Of a stretch of DNA of 64,000 bases, positions 1 through 11,306 are shown piece by piece. The notes under the pieces are model-generated. The model saw nothing but the letters and a program-made list of their open reading frames with translations. It made no database searches and was not told where the DNA came from. Every line of letters begins with the position of its first letter. Within the stretch, counting starts at the first letter, position 1. Origin of the DNA: Euonymus europaeus (taxonomy: Eukaryota; Streptophyta; Magnoliopsida; Celastrales; Celastraceae). The translations under genes and the position numbers were made by a program. The stretch is from positions 21,346,001 through 21,410,000 of the forward strand of contig OY756962.1 of assembly GCA_963580455.1 (NCBI GenBank). Reading direction: 5' to 3'.

Positions 1-832
1 ATTGCATAGTTGGCTAAAGAAAACAAACAAGGGTTAGGAAAGGACTGATTTCCTGTATGACGCTTTTTGCAAGTCAAATGTGTCCAAAAAATTGGCATTT
101 TTTTTTTTTTGCACGAATGCAATATGGGAGAGAATACACATTCTTGATAACTTAAAATATGGAAGAGAATACTTAGTCTTGCAACTATTGTCAAATAGCC
201 CACTCTTATTGCACGTTGACAAGGAAGTAGTTAGACATCGCCTTAAAATCACTTAGACATCAGGGGTGGCTCCCAGTTCTATTGAGAAGGAACTTCAATC
301 ATGAAAGCAAAGAGCAAAAGCAAGAAGAGTAAAGGGATTGAAGACTCAATATTTCTTCTCATTGGCATATTTGAAGGGCGTGAAATTGAAGAGCCTAAAA
401 TGTGGACAGTCCAAAATGAACCCTCAAAAGGAAACTCATTGACTACATTGGAAGGCTCTTGTAAATGAAGAAGTGTTATTGTAGACTCGATTATTTCTTC
501 TTCTTCTTTTTTTTCTTTTTTCTTTCCTATCCTGTTAGTCCTGAGGATTGAATAAGTTTCTTTTTTACTATTCACAAAAAAAGAATTAAATAAACAAAAA
601 ACTGTCAGAAAAAAGTGTCTGTAGCACAAGGAGGATACACATTCAGAAAAAATATATAATAAAGACCAAAATAGACCTGTTATTCATAATTCCAATATGA
701 TTTCAGTGATGATTAACAATTACCATGTCCTATGGAAGACAAATTGAAACTCCTTTGGTGATCACATCCAAATTCTCCTTTATTAACACAGAGACCAAAA
801 AAGAAATTCAAAAGTGCTTGTTATAAATTCAC

Positions 833-970
833 CTTTGTGGGACTTCCTCTAGCTTCTCCATTAGGAAGTGACAGACCAGATGAAGAAGATAAAGGAAAGT
901 TCTCAATTTCAAGCTCGTCTTCGGTGTCCCAGTCAAAATTGTCACACTCTGGACCAGAAGTACTACCTGC
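833..970 (-). other. Exon-like segment of an unidentified minus-strand gene
   Basis: Read on the minus strand, this 138-base block is open for 46 codons and is bounded by a plausible acceptor (TTTGTATAG before GCAGG) and a donor (AAAG then GTGAATT). The peptide is acidic and serine-rich, with the stretch FDWDTEDELEIENFPLSSSS, which reads like real coding sequence rather than noise. I do not recognise the family. The neighbouring minus-strand frames at 1702-1917 and 2100-2345 could belong to the same gene or to an inserted element; the first contains GDSVDD, which only loosely resembles HAD-phosphatase motif IV. The gene model is not resolved and the exon order is inferred. Confidence 0.3.
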
Positions 971-2726
971 CTATACAAACATCAAAAACCAGTAAAGGAA
1001 AAAATTACAGAGAACGAGACATCAAAAAATATTCAAACCAGAATGGTAGTTAAAAACAAACCATTTCTCTATGCTATGGATGAACCCAGTAACTGTATAT
1101 AAGCTGTTCAAGTACAAGAACTACAAGAAATTAGCATCAAAATAGGAAAGGGCAGAAAGGCATTAATGAAAACCACGAATAAAAATTCAATAAAATAATG
1201 TACTGGCCATAATAACAACTAAGACAGATCTGACTTGCATAGAGGCTTGATATTAGGGAATAAAAAGAAGTAACCAATGGTTCCAACTTTATATCAATAA
1301 GGGAAGAAGTTAATAGCACGTCCAAATATTTATCAATTTCAGAGATATCAGTATCTCATTTTAAAGATAATTGATTAAAATTTGGCTCAATATGATGCAA
1401 CTAAGATTTCAATACCATGTCTTAGAACCCAGGAAGCAAAAACATGGGCCTCGACATGACACGGACACTCTGACATGGGAATTTCAAAATTTGCAGGACA
1501 CGGACACATCAAGGACATGCATACATAAATATATATGTCATATATAAGAAATAAACATTAACAAATACTTATTTACTGTCTCAATATTGCAATAAAATCC
1601 AAACACAAACTAAAAATTCGAATTAGAAATCTCATCAATTTTGTTGCTTTGTCATCATTGCGACAGACAAACAAATATGAAGAGGATTCCTGAAGTAATT
1701 ATCAGCATAAGCAAAAAAAAAAAAAATCGTACAACACCACTATGTCATGCTCTTCATTTTTCTGTGATTTTTCTGCATCAATTATCATTGCCTTCATTTC
1801 TAGCTCATTAAGAGACAAACTAGTAACACCAAGCATTCCGACATCATCAACTGAATCACCAGCAACAACCCACATTTTACTCTCTCCTTTATGGTATTGA
1901 TAGTTTTTCCTCGTCATAAAACAGAGATTACCATAAACAAATACTGGGCCTTGGCCTTACTGTGGTGTAATCTTATTCCTAGACATAGAATGAATAAAGG
2001 AAGAATTGCTTCAATTCTTTTCATAACATGATGAGGAGCAAGGTTGGCCAAGTAACTTTAGGGCCAAATTTTGTAGCATCTGTGTATGGACTCCATGAAC
2101 TAATCACCAAGTGTAGCATCAATCTTCGCTCTATCACTTACAGAATCATGATCTGAAAAAGCATCCGTAACCTCAGAAAATCTAGCATTTAACATTAACC
2201 ATTCTCCTCTCATCTGAAATTGGATAATATCTTTTAGGCACTTATTTCTTTCTTCCACTATCTCCAAATCCTTGTGAGGAGAAAGACGTCGAAACCTAAA
2301 AACTTGTCCTGGAGTGTCCATTAAAAAAAAAAAAAAACAGGACACTGCCTGACACGTTTCCGATTATTGTCTCGGCCGTGTCAGTGCTTAACACTGGGAC
2401 GTCGTCATTTTATCCGAGGAGAACCATGTCAATTGTTTCTAAATAAACTGGAAACTTGAGGAATCAATAAGAAAATAATATACAAGATGAAACAATGAAT
2501 TCAGTCGAATTCAATACTCAGAGCAAAAGAAGAAGAGTACAACGCACCCAGCTACACCAGCTAAACGTTGCTTTTCTGGTTTTTCTACAGTTTTCTCCGC
2601 AACCAAACAGAAGAATTATAACAAAAGGAAAAATTACCGATCATAGAAGCAACAACAAGTGAAACAAATTCGAAATTCAAGTCACCAAAAAAAAAAAAAA
2701 AAAGCAAACCAGTCCCGAGATCTTAC
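971..2726. other. Intron-like or intergenic sequence, no confident gene
   Basis: This AT-rich stretch contains minus-strand frames of 71 codons (1702-1917) and 81 codons (2100-2345) that might be exons or remnants of an inserted element. The two frames are bounded by poly-A/T runs on the plus strand. A GC-richer patch around 1440-1510 and 2340-2405 repeats words such as GACACGGACAC and GACACTG. I cannot assign any product. Confidence 0.3.
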
Positions 2727-2914
2727 ACAAAGAGACGACTGATTCCGAGGCTTCTCTTCAGTCAAATAATAATGCACCTCCTCGATCTTCTCATCTGCCA
2801 AGAGAGTAAACCCGTCAAAAAAACAGAAAAGATGAGTGAAAATTCTAGATTCACAGAAAAACAAACGAAAAGAGAAGATTATAGAGAAATTACCAGTACA
2901 TGCAGAAACGCCAT
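2727..2914 (-). other. Possible 5' exons of the same unidentified gene
   Basis: A short ATG-starting segment (2914-2894, peptide MAFLHVL) ends at a GTAATT donor. It is followed by a second segment (2794-2727) with a TTGGCAG acceptor and a GTAAGA donor. The second segment is open in a frame giving DEKIEEVHYYLTEEKPRNQS. Joining the two at these sites does not keep that frame, so either the true start lies elsewhere, the gene is broken, or this is untranslated leader. CT-rich sequence upstream (about 2940-3000) resembles a plant 5' UTR. Identity unknown. Confidence 0.2.
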
Positions 2915-3569
2915 AATTCAGTCACTGCAAAAACATGTATTCTCCTGACAGTGAAAACAAAAGAGACGGAGAAAGAGAGCTCAGGCGCACCAAGGAGACG
3001 AGGGAAACCATTTGTAAATTACCATCAACACTTGTTATGCCGTCAGGAGTAGGTCCCACACCAACTGCATAACGCTTTCTATTTTACTGAATTGACAATA
3101 ATACCCCCAACGACAAATACTTGTCCGAACTCCGAAGCCAAAATTTCGCTGATTGACGAGCGCAGTGTTTGACTGTTTCTCGTGCCCACTCACTCACACA
3201 AAAATTGTGTTATGTATTTCAGTTTAAATGAACTAATTATATAATAAATAAAAAAATTCATAAAGAATATGATTTTTCAAATTGCTCAAAATTTTAGTTT
3301 AAAATATTTTTTATTTTATATATATAAAAACATTGAGGAAAATGAATTTCAATCATAAGTTGAAATAATCGATTCCAAATTTTTAAGATAAAAATTCGAA
3401 TGATGATGATAAATAAATTGAAAAAAAGAATTTGACGAGCTACCTAACACAACAAAACAAAATTCTGGTTAGCTATCCGCACACTTGAGAAAACATGCTT
3501 TTTCTTTCTCTCCTCTCTTTTCTCCTCTCTTTTCTTTATTTGATAGTGACAATTAAAAAATTAGAAATT

Positions 3570-4170
3570 AAAAAAAATTCTTCAAAACTAAGGTTCTGTT
3601 TGGTTGTTGAACAAGGAAAAGTGATCTACAATGTCCTAAGCAATAAAATAGAAGAAAAACTATTTATCTTATCACAAAAGCTAGTGTTTAAAGATATTCT
3701 CTGTGATCATATAAATTTCATTAGTTTAATTTATTTCTCGTCCAAATTATCATTGCCTTGGTTTTGAAACGTTATAAAATACAATTAAACATATATATAA
3801 AAATTAAAAATTACGAAAAAAAATGAGCGGATGAAAATATTGATTCATAAATTTGTAATACTTGAAATCAAACGGAGCCTTAATATATTTATATGAGTCA
3901 TGTGAACTTGTCGGCCTTAATTTACACCCAACTTTTGCACCTTACTCTAGATATACCTTTTGTGTATTGAAAAAATACAGAAGTTGGGCAAAATTGTAAA
4001 TTACCTTTTTTATGACTTGGTCATAAAAGAAATTCATAAAAAAATAACGATACATCCATCCAAAATATGATTCTCTATCCCACCTCACTCCATGTCTATT
4101 ATTTGGAGAGAGAATTTTATGGTAGCAGTGGGTCCCCTATCTTTTGGAAATCGAACCCACATAAAAGTCA
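3570..4170 (+). repeat. Intergenic repeat unit, A-block copy 1
   Basis: This block carries words that recur along the first 24 kb, including ATATAAATTTCATTAG, GCCTTGGTTTTG, CATGTGAACTTGTCGGCCTT and GTGCATTGAAAAAATACA-like strings followed by a gagagaatttt end. Its best partner is 5725-6330, with the same order of words at roughly 80% by eye. It has no coding capacity. It is one member of a decayed tandem or segmental repeat whose other copies lie at about 5.3-6.3, 7.3-8.1, 11.1-12.6, 13.2-15.0 and 21.8-23.7 kb. Confidence 0.6.
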
Positions 4171-4271
4171 GTTAGAGCACTCACAATAGTTAATATTTAT
4201 TGTGTCAGTAAATACATATTTTGGGTCTCACTTCTATAATAAAAATTCAAATCACACATATGTTTCAATAC

Positions 4272-4865
4272 AGAGTGCGTTTGTTTCACATTTCACACAA
4301 CTTAAAGCTGTGGAGTCTGCATAAAAAGTTATGTCAATCAAATCTCACATTTTGTTGATAGCTTAAAGTTGTGGGTCCTACAGCTTTAAGTTGTGCAGAA
4401 TTAAATTTTCAGAACTTAAAGCTATGAGACCTACAGCATTTTATAACCACATTACGTAATTATCCTTTCATATCTTAAAAGTTTTAAAAAAAATTACTGT
4501 AATACTTTTTTTTGTAATTTTATCTACAAAATTAATTTAACACACAAACGAACCAAATACCCTAGATCATTTTATACAGTTTAAGGTTGTGTTTAGGCTA
4601 TGAGACCTACAGCATTTTATAACCACATTACGTAATTATCCTTTCATATCTTAAAAGTTTTAAAAAAAATTACTGTAATGCTTTTTTTTGTAATTTTATC
4701 TACAAAATTAATTTAACACACAAACGAACCAAATACCCTAGATCATTTTATACAGTTTAAGGTTGTGTGCTTCACAGCTTTTTATACAACATTTTTTATA
4801 ACTTTAAGCACAATATTTTTGACAGCTTGAAGCTATAAAATGTAATTGTGAAACAAACGGATCCT
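4272..4865. mobile_element. Nested MITE with CGTTTGTTTCAC inverted termini
   Basis: The left terminus contains GCGTTTGTTTCACATT. The right terminus, reverse complemented, reads GGATCCGTTTGTTTCACAATT, giving a terminal inverted repeat of about 16 bases. The interior has repeated TTAAAGCTGTGG-like words in both orientations and no reading frame. A 176-bp internal tandem duplication (4421-4768) lengthens the element. The superfamily is not determined; the ends resemble the Tourist-like element at 6818-7237. Confidence 0.55.
4421..4768 (+). repeat. 176-bp near-identical tandem duplication
   Basis: The block starting GCTATGAGACCTACAGCATT occurs at 4421 and again at 4597. I see one difference (AATACTT versus AATGCTT) across roughly 170 bases, so the duplication is recent compared with the decayed repeats around it. 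Confidence 0.9.
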
Positions 4866-4950
4866 ATTAGTCACTTCAATAAAACATATTTTTCAATACA
4901 GCCACATCTTTAAAACAAAAATCCCAAAACATTTTATTCTCTCAATTTTA

Positions 4951-5124
4951 GTCAAGTCAACCACTTTGTCATCCTTCATACTATCTCTATTACATTTACA
5001 CCAAAATCAAGACTAGAACCCACATCTTAAACATAAAGTCAAGCCAACCACTTTGTCATTCTTCATACTATCTCTATCACATTTACACCAAAATCAAGAC
5101 TAGAACCCACATCTTAAACATAAA
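4951..5124 (+). repeat. 87-bp tandem duplication
   Basis: The unit beginning GTCAAGTCAACCACTTTGTC at 4951 repeats at 5038 (GTCAAGCCAACC...) with only a few substitutions. A third copy starts at 5125 but diverges after about 10 bases. Confidence 0.9.
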
Positions 5125-5339
5125 GTCAAGCCACATAATCATCCGCATCATCAAAACACATCTTTTAATATAACCACATCAATAAATCACATCTTTCAAT
5201 ATAATCACATCAAGAAAAATACATATTTTCACATAATTTATTAGCCCAGCAAAATACCACGGTTATGGTTGCTTTAGTGAGACTCTTTTAAGTTTAAAGA
5301 GTCTCATCTGCTGAATTTTGATTAATTTTTTGTATGAAA

Positions 5340-6330
5340 TTTTTTTTGTTGATTTTTTTGTGTGTGAGAGGGTTGGATGGTTAAAATTCGTATGTGACGT
5401 GTGTGGGATCCATTTTAAAGAGAGTTCAGAGGGCACCATTCTCACCGTATTGCCAATGCTCATGGGATGAGGCGCTTTATGATTTTATCAACTGCTATAT
5501 TAATAATTTATTTTAATTGTGTATTTTTTATTTTTTATTATCAATAAACTTAAAAATTCGTAGTCTTCAAGTCTCTCATCAAAATTGTCAGCTTTTATAT
5601 TTTTGTTATTGAAAAGTTATATTTAAAAGCAAATTATAAGTTTCACACCAATACGCTTCCTTGGTCTCTGGACTACATAATTTATTGTTAAAATCATCTT
5701 TGACATTTTTTTTTTGAGTGCAAGAGAAACTATTTATCTTAGTCCAAAAGCTAGTGTTTATGATATTAAAAATGATCATATAAATTTCATTAGGCCAATT
5801 TATTTTTCGTTCAACCTATCGTTGCCTTGGTTTTGTAACGTTATAAAATATAATTAGAACATATATATAAAACTAATTCATTTTGTCTTATTCTATTGTA
5901 ACATCATATTACATTAAAAAAATTTATAACAGAATATGATATTGCAATGAAATATACAATAAAATATATATAATATTTTCTTCTAGATAAGATATTATAA
6001 TGAAATAGATTATTATGAATTATTTACGCCTGAGTCATTATGATATTTTCTTCACATGGATCACGTGAACTTGTCAGCCTTTATTTACACCCAACTTTTG
6101 TACCTTTAACTCTAGATAGTAGATATAGCTTTTGTGCATTGAAAAAATACACAAGTTGGGCAAATCTGTAAATTACTTGTTTTATGACTCGGTCATAAAA
6201 CAGTGATACATTCATCCAAAATATGATTTCTTATCTTATTCCACCCAGGTCTATTATTGGAGAGAGAATTTTGTTATAGCAGTGGGTCCCTCATCTATTG
6301 GAAATCCAGCCCACAAAAAAGGCAGGTTAA
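5340..6330 (+). repeat. Intergenic repeat unit, copy 2 (B block then A block)
   Basis: The B block (5340-5710) contains GTGGGATCCATTTTAAAGAG, ATTATCAATAAACTTAAAAA and CTTCAAGTCTCTCATCAAAA. It is matched at 7340-7680, 13560-13870 and 22170-22430. The A block (5725-6330) matches 3570-4170. No coding potential was found, and the repeat has no obvious termini. Confidence 0.6.
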
Positions 6331-6817
6331 GTGGAGTGAAGGAGTCTCATATGCTCAATTTTGCATAAATTTTTGTATGATTTTTGAAAGATAAATTTCA
6401 ATAGAAATTACGAAATAGGTGTTTTATTCTATAATATATATATCATGTATATAAAAAAAATGATATGTAACCCATATTTTGGGGAACCCATGATAGCTCA
6501 TATCTAGTTATTTTATTAAATTTTCTATTATAATTAATTATTTTACTGTTTTAATCAATATGCTAAACATGTATTTGATTTTATAACTTTATTCGAATTA
6601 ATTATTAGTCCCTTAAGGTGTAGCAAATCGTTTCTTTTAAGGTTTAACACTTATTGTTTATGTTATAGTATGAAAATTCAATATACAAGCCCGTTAAAAT
6701 TTAACGAATTCATTTTCTTTGGAGTTTAACACATATTGTTTAGGTTATAACATGAAAATTCGATACACGAGCTTGTTAGTATTTAGCGAATCTGTTTTCC
6801 ATATGATTTAACACTTA

Positions 6818-7237
6818 GGATCCGTTCGGTATAGCGGAAGTTTTGATAGCATATAAGCTGTGTAGCGTATAAGCTGTCAAATAAGCTGTGTGCTGTACTG
6901 TAAAGCGGAAGTTTTGGTTAGCGTATAAGCTGTTAATTTACTATTAAGGGTATGCAAAATACTTTAATAATAAAATAAAAGTTATTGAATATGAGTCTTG
7001 TTGGAAAGAGTTTTACGTTTTGAGTTCGAATATGTAATTTTCTTCAAAATTATATTTTACATATATTTTGAGAAATAAAATGATAAATGTTTGAAAGAAT
7101 ATGGACAATAAAGGAAATTCAGAAAAAAAAAATTGATATGTAATTGATGTGATTGTTGACTGATGAAAATAAGTTTATAAGCTATTTAGCGCATAAGCTG
7201 AGTTTATAAGCTCGCATAAATTGTAACGAACGGTACC
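6818..7237. mobile_element. Tourist-like (PIF/Harbinger) MITE with TTA target duplication
   Basis: The element starts GGATCCGTTCGGTA and its reverse-complemented right end reads GGTACCGTTCGTTA. The flanks are TTA on both sides (6815-6817 and 7238-7240), the 3-base TWA duplication expected of PIF/Harbinger elements. At 420 bp without a reading frame it is a typical MITE. The words ATAAGCTG and TATAAGCT are repeated inside, and similar words occur at 12660-12960. Confidence 0.75.
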
Positions 7238-7339
7238 TTATTATTTAAAAATAGACTATCATGGACTCCTAAAATATGAGTTATTTATCACTACTCATAT
7301 ATATATATATATATATGTATATGTATATGTATTTACGTA

Positions 7340-7682
7340 CGTAGGGTTTGATGGTTCAAATTCTTATGTGATATATTTGTGGGATCCATTTAAAAGAGGG
7401 AGTTCGAAGGGCACTAGTCTAACTGTAATGTAAAATTGCAAATGCTCATAGCTTTATGTTTTTATCAACTGCTATTGCAATCATTTATTTTAATTGCGTA
7501 TTTTTTTATTATGAATAAATTTAAAAATTCTTCAAGTCTCTCATCAAAATTGTTAGCTTTTATACTTTTTATTGAAATTTTTTATTTAATATCAAATTAT
7601 AAGTTCCATACCAATATGCATTGTTGGTCTATGAAATATATAATTTATTGTTAAAATTATCATTGACAAATTTATTTTTTTG
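7340..7682 (+). repeat. Intergenic repeat unit, B-block copy 3
   Basis: Beginning after an (AT)n/GTATATGT tract (7290-7335), this block shares GTGGGATCCATTT, TCAACTGCTAT, TTATTTTAATTG and TTCAAGTCTCTCATCAAAAT with 5360-5600. It is non-coding. Confidence 0.65.
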
Positions 7683-8060
7683 TGCAAGAGAATGGGATGG
7701 GAAGACTTGAAATCTAGACCTATATTCTCACACACATGAATGACATCTGAGTTACTTGTAGTTGCCTCATCATCGATAATTTGGCAAACACAAAAAATCA
7801 AAAGTTAAAAAGTCTATTAAATCTCAAGTTCTCAAAAATATTATTTAAGAAAAAGAAAAAAAAAATTAGTGCAAGATAACGGGATGGGAAGACTTGAAAT
7901 CTAGACCTATATACATGAGTGCATCTGAGTTGCATGTAGTTCCCTCATCATCGACAATTTGATAAGCACAAGAAATCAAAAGTTAAAAAGTCTATTACAT
8001 CTCAGGCTCTCAAAATATTATTCAAGAAAAAGAAGAAAATAAACTACGAAACTTAAAGAT
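7683..8060 (+). repeat. 188-bp tandem duplication (C block)
   Basis: The unit starting GCAAGAGAATGGGATGGGAA at 7683 repeats from 7871 (GCAAGATAACGGGATGGGAA). Both halves hold CTTGAAATCTAGACCTATA, TCATCATCGA and AATCAAAAGTTAAAAAGTC. Single related copies occur near 14470 and 23160. Confidence 0.9.
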
Positions 8061-8108
8061 TAGTTTTTTGTTCATTAATTGGTTTCAATGTTTTTGAGTG
8101 ATCATATA

Positions 8109-8503
8109 TGTGGAGCTGCCTACTACACACAATATGTGAGTACGATTCCAGAAGACTAACAGATTCTAAACAAAAGAGCTTTTATCTAGAAGTTGTTATC
8201 TGACGATTAAGTAGTGACAGCAAAGGTTACCAGAGGCGGTTACATTGCCTCAAGAACTGGCATAACCGTATCAACTAACAAACCCCATAGGCCTATAAAT
8301 ACAGATCATTCTCACATTTGTACACTCATTCCTTAGATCATTCCCACATTTATACACTCATTCCTTATTCCATACTCTAATAAAAAGATCAGACTCAAGG
8401 AAGTAAACAAGTTGTCGAACCATGTAAATTTTGTGTTGTTATTTTCTTAAAAACTTTCTACTTTATACGTATTTTATACCTCCGTGCAAATCTAGCATCG
8501 ACA
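8109..8503 (+). repeat. 5' LTR of the gypsy element
   Basis: It starts TGTGGAGCTGCC and ends ...ATCGACA. It shares with the 3' LTR the words GGTTACCAGAGGC, AGACTAACAG, TTTATACACTCATT and TATACGTATTTTATACC. A TATAAATAC-like promoter word lies at about 8294-8302. Confidence 0.8.
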
Positions 8504-9324
8504 AAATGGCGCCTTCTGTGAAAAACAAAGAGGTTTCTAAGATAAACCATGTCTTAAGATTTGGAACTGTCAAGACAAGAGAAATGGCCTCATCCATAGG
8601 AGGATAGACCTCAACACAATCATAATGAAGTAGAAGGGAACATTCCAAATGAATTGGAATTGGAAGAAGCCCATATTAATGTAGAGGAGGACTTGTTAGA
8701 GAGGTAAGAGCACGCTCAAGCCCTGAGAGATAGACTCCATACGAAGAGGAGAAAGGGGAAGCGTTTCGCTAGTGAAATCCATAGTGTAGTCCAAGGTGTC
8801 AAGGATGACCCATAGAGTGTTTGGGAGCAAGACAACGGAGCACGGGTAGGTCCCACTGGATGAGGGGATCGGCCACAGAGAGGCGAAGGTGAACTCCATC
8901 CCCAAAGTTTGCGAGGAATAAATCTCCATTGTCGCTTAGAAGGAATAGGTGTCAAAGCCAATCCCCGAGGATTAGAATGAAAAAAGACACTGGAAGATCC
9001 TATGGACCGCTCAGAAGATGGCTGATTATGCCCTCCAAAAGATGACTTCACAACTTTTTGGTTGGCTTTGCTACTAGAAGACCCACCAAGCAAGTTCTCA
9101 TCCCCGACATTTGCTGTCTATGATAGGAAAACAGATCCTGTAGCACATATTTTGGCCTACTCTCATAAGATGGCTTTATAGGCAGGTTAAGACAAACTCT
9201 TGTACAAAATATTTTCGTCAAGCCTTGGGATGATAGCCATGAAATGGTTCCATCAACTTTTGGAGAACTCTCAGTCTTGTCTTGGAAGCAACTGGCCTGG
9301 ATCTTTTTTGCAAGGTTCATAGTG

Positions 9325-9600
9325 ACAGTCGAGACCCAACAACATTGGATACACTGTTTGCCTTACATATGAGGAAGGGAGAATCACTTAGGGCTTATGT
9401 TGCCAAGTATTCAGATACCTAAACAGATATAGAGGATTATGATGAAAGGACCGTAATGGCTACCTTTTGCTTGGGGCTTCCTCGAGATCACAAGTTATGA
9501 GAGAGCTTGACGATGGCTCTACCCAAAAGCATGCCTACGCTTCAATATAGGATTAAGCACTACGTCAAATTCGAAGAAGTCAAACAGGGGGATCAGTAGT
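9325..9600 (+). pseudogene. Gypsy Gag remnant
   Basis: In one plus-strand frame the stretch reads DSRDPTTLDTLFALHM followed by RKGESLRAYVAKYSDT, and later GLPRDHKL and ALPKSMPTLQYRIK. This is the conserved core of plant Ty3/gypsy retrotransposon Gag (the MK.GESL..Y..RY region). Several stop codons interrupt it, so no Gag protein can be made. The minus-strand frames over the same DNA (8696-9320) are antisense shadows. Confidence 0.8.
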
Positions 9601-10029
9601 TTGCCTCCCAAGAAGGGACCCAATAGAAAGAAAATAAAATGTTTAAGAAGAAGAACGAACAAGACTCAAAAATGGATCTCAAGCCCAATTCATACGAGGC
9701 GGTGAAGACAATATTCAAACACCCAATCTTCCAAATTTTATCTCAGATCGTGGATAAACCTTACTTTCGACGTCCAAATAAGATTTCAGGGATCTTTATA
9801 CTCAAAACTAGTCCAAGTAGTGTTCTTATCATAGGCACTTGGAAGATTTGGTGCAGTAAATACATCTTAAGAAATTCATTGCCAAAGAGAAGTCTGCTGT
9901 CGAAAAGAAAGTAGAGCCCCAACCAAAGGAGTTGGGAGAACCTTCACACTACATAGTTAACTTTATTGATACAATCATCTCATCAAAACTTAGTAATGAG
10001 ATTAGACGAACAGAGTATAGGAGCACTCG

Positions 10030-10560
10030 AAATCAACAAGAGGTCATGCAAATGGATTTTAATCCCAAATTGGGAAACAAGAGGCCAAGGAAGGAAGTCA
10101 CGATAACTTTTTCAAAAGAAGATGTAACATGAGTGATCTTTGCACATAATGATGCTATTGGGGTCTCTCTGCAAATTGGAGAGGCACAATGAAGCGGATG
10201 ATACTAGGCTAGGGTAGCTCTACAGAGGTCATGTATTACTCACTCTTCCAAAAGTTAGGAAACTTATACGAACTTGATTCCTATTCTGTTGCATCTGGTA
10301 GGGATTAATGCAACCTTTGTTTGGCTGCTCGAAATAATAAGAATGCTAGTCATGCCAATTCCAAGAAAAGTTGAGGTGGATTTCCTTGTCATCGATTTAT
10401 CCTCAATGTACAATGCAATTATGGGCAGGAACTGATTTCACTTAATGAAGGTTGTTCCCTCTATTATCAAAAGATGCTCAAATTCCCTTACGGAGATAAG
10501 GCAGTAGAGATAAGAGGAAACCTCAAAGGAGTGTTTTATGGAAAAAGCAAAGCCAGTAGG
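10030..10560 (+). pseudogene. Gypsy aspartic protease-region remnant
   Basis: The plus-strand translation contains RPRKEVTITFSKEDV, then HNDAIGVSLQI, then (after frameshifts) VEVDFLVIDLSSMYNAIMGR and HLMKVVPSII. These are the landmarks of the plant gypsy pre-protease and protease region (FS..D.....H.DALVV; YNAI.GR.WLH..KAVPST). The active-site triad is not intact. A stop replaces the residue after MGRN. The coding sequence ends here and the 3' LTR follows about 200 bases later, so pol is absent rather than merely decayed. Confidence 0.8.
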
Positions 10561-10767
10561 AAGAAGAATGATGATGGAGAAAGAAGCTCCATTCTTGAGA
10601 AAGGTTGGAAATAAGCCTACTACCAAGTTGGTGGAGGATCTAGAGAAGGTGCAAGTTACCATACGCTTATGAACTAGTAATCCAACTAAGAGATTACTTG
10701 CTGATAAACATGAAAAGCCTTTATATTTATCCTAAATTTTTTAGGATAAATTAAAGTGTTGGGTATT

Positions 10768-11127
10768 TGTGGAGCAGCTTACTACACTCTTTATGTTAGT
10801 ATGGTTCCAAAAGACTAACAGTTTCCAAACAAAAAAGTTTTTATCCAGAGGTGATTATCTAAAGCTTAAGTAGTTACAACAAGAGGTTACCAGAGGCAGT
10901 TACGTTGCCTAAAGAACTGGTATAACCGCATCAACTGAAAAACTTTCAAGGCCAATAACTACGGATCTTTCCCACATTTATACACTCATTGCTTACTCCC
11001 TACTCTAATAAAAGATCAGACTCGTGGACGAGCAAGTTGTTGAATCGTGTAAATTTTGTGTCATTATTTTCTTGTAACTTTCTAATTTATACGTATTTTA
11101 TACCTCGATGCAAAGATAGCCTTGACA
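10768..11127 (+). repeat. 3' LTR of the gypsy element
   Basis: It starts TGTGGAGCAGCTTACTAC and ends ...CTTGACA, next to the target duplication ATATA. It is about 35 bases shorter than the 5' LTR and differs at many sites. Confidence 0.8.
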
Positions 11128-11306
11128 ATATAAATTTATTAAACTGATTTATTTTCCTTTCAACTTAATATTTTAATTTCATTTTTCTGCAAATTTTTTA
11201 TACATAATTATTATTTTTTATACAAAATGAGAAGTAACTACTTTTCATTTCACAAACAAATTTGTAATACTTGGAACAAAACTTAGTGAATCATGTGAAC
11301 TTGTCA

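Larger units (their letters stand above)
4173..5276. mobile_element. MITE-like element with degenerate terminal inverted repeats
   Basis: The left end (TTAGAGCACTCACAATAG) and the reverse complement of the right end (CTAAAGCAACCATAACCG) match at most positions, as in common plant non-autonomous DNA elements with GAGCA...CAC..TGG-type termini. The interior is non-coding and hosts a second insertion (4272-4865) and short tandem duplications. No clean target-site duplication was resolved, so the limits are approximate. Confidence 0.4.
8109..11127 (+). mobile_element. Decayed non-autonomous Ty3/gypsy LTR retrotransposon (gag and protease only)
   Basis: Two related LTRs (8109-8503 and 10768-11127) flank about 2.3 kb. 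A 5-base duplication ATATA lies immediately outside both ends (8104-8108 and 11128-11132). The TGG-starting sequence at 8507 (TGGCGCC...) just after the 5' LTR is the expected primer-binding position and resembles Tat/Athila-type gypsy elements. Plus-strand remnants of Gag (about 9325-9600) and of the aspartic protease region (about 10030-10560) follow in the normal order, with many stops. No reverse transcriptase, RNase H or integrase sequence is present. The LTRs have diverged clearly, so the insertion is old. Confidence 0.85.

Noticed and set aside
1702..1917. GDSVDD string suggesting a HAD-family phosphatase
   Set aside because: Only one short motif matches. No DxD motif I or lysine motif was found nearby.
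7286..7335. (AT)n tract considered as a regulatory element
   Set aside because: Simple microsatellite with no adjacent gene.
8696..9320. Overlapping minus-strand frames of 77-125 codons
   Set aside because: They are antisense to the gypsy internal region, which has recognisable plus-strand Gag landmarks and no minus-strand homology.
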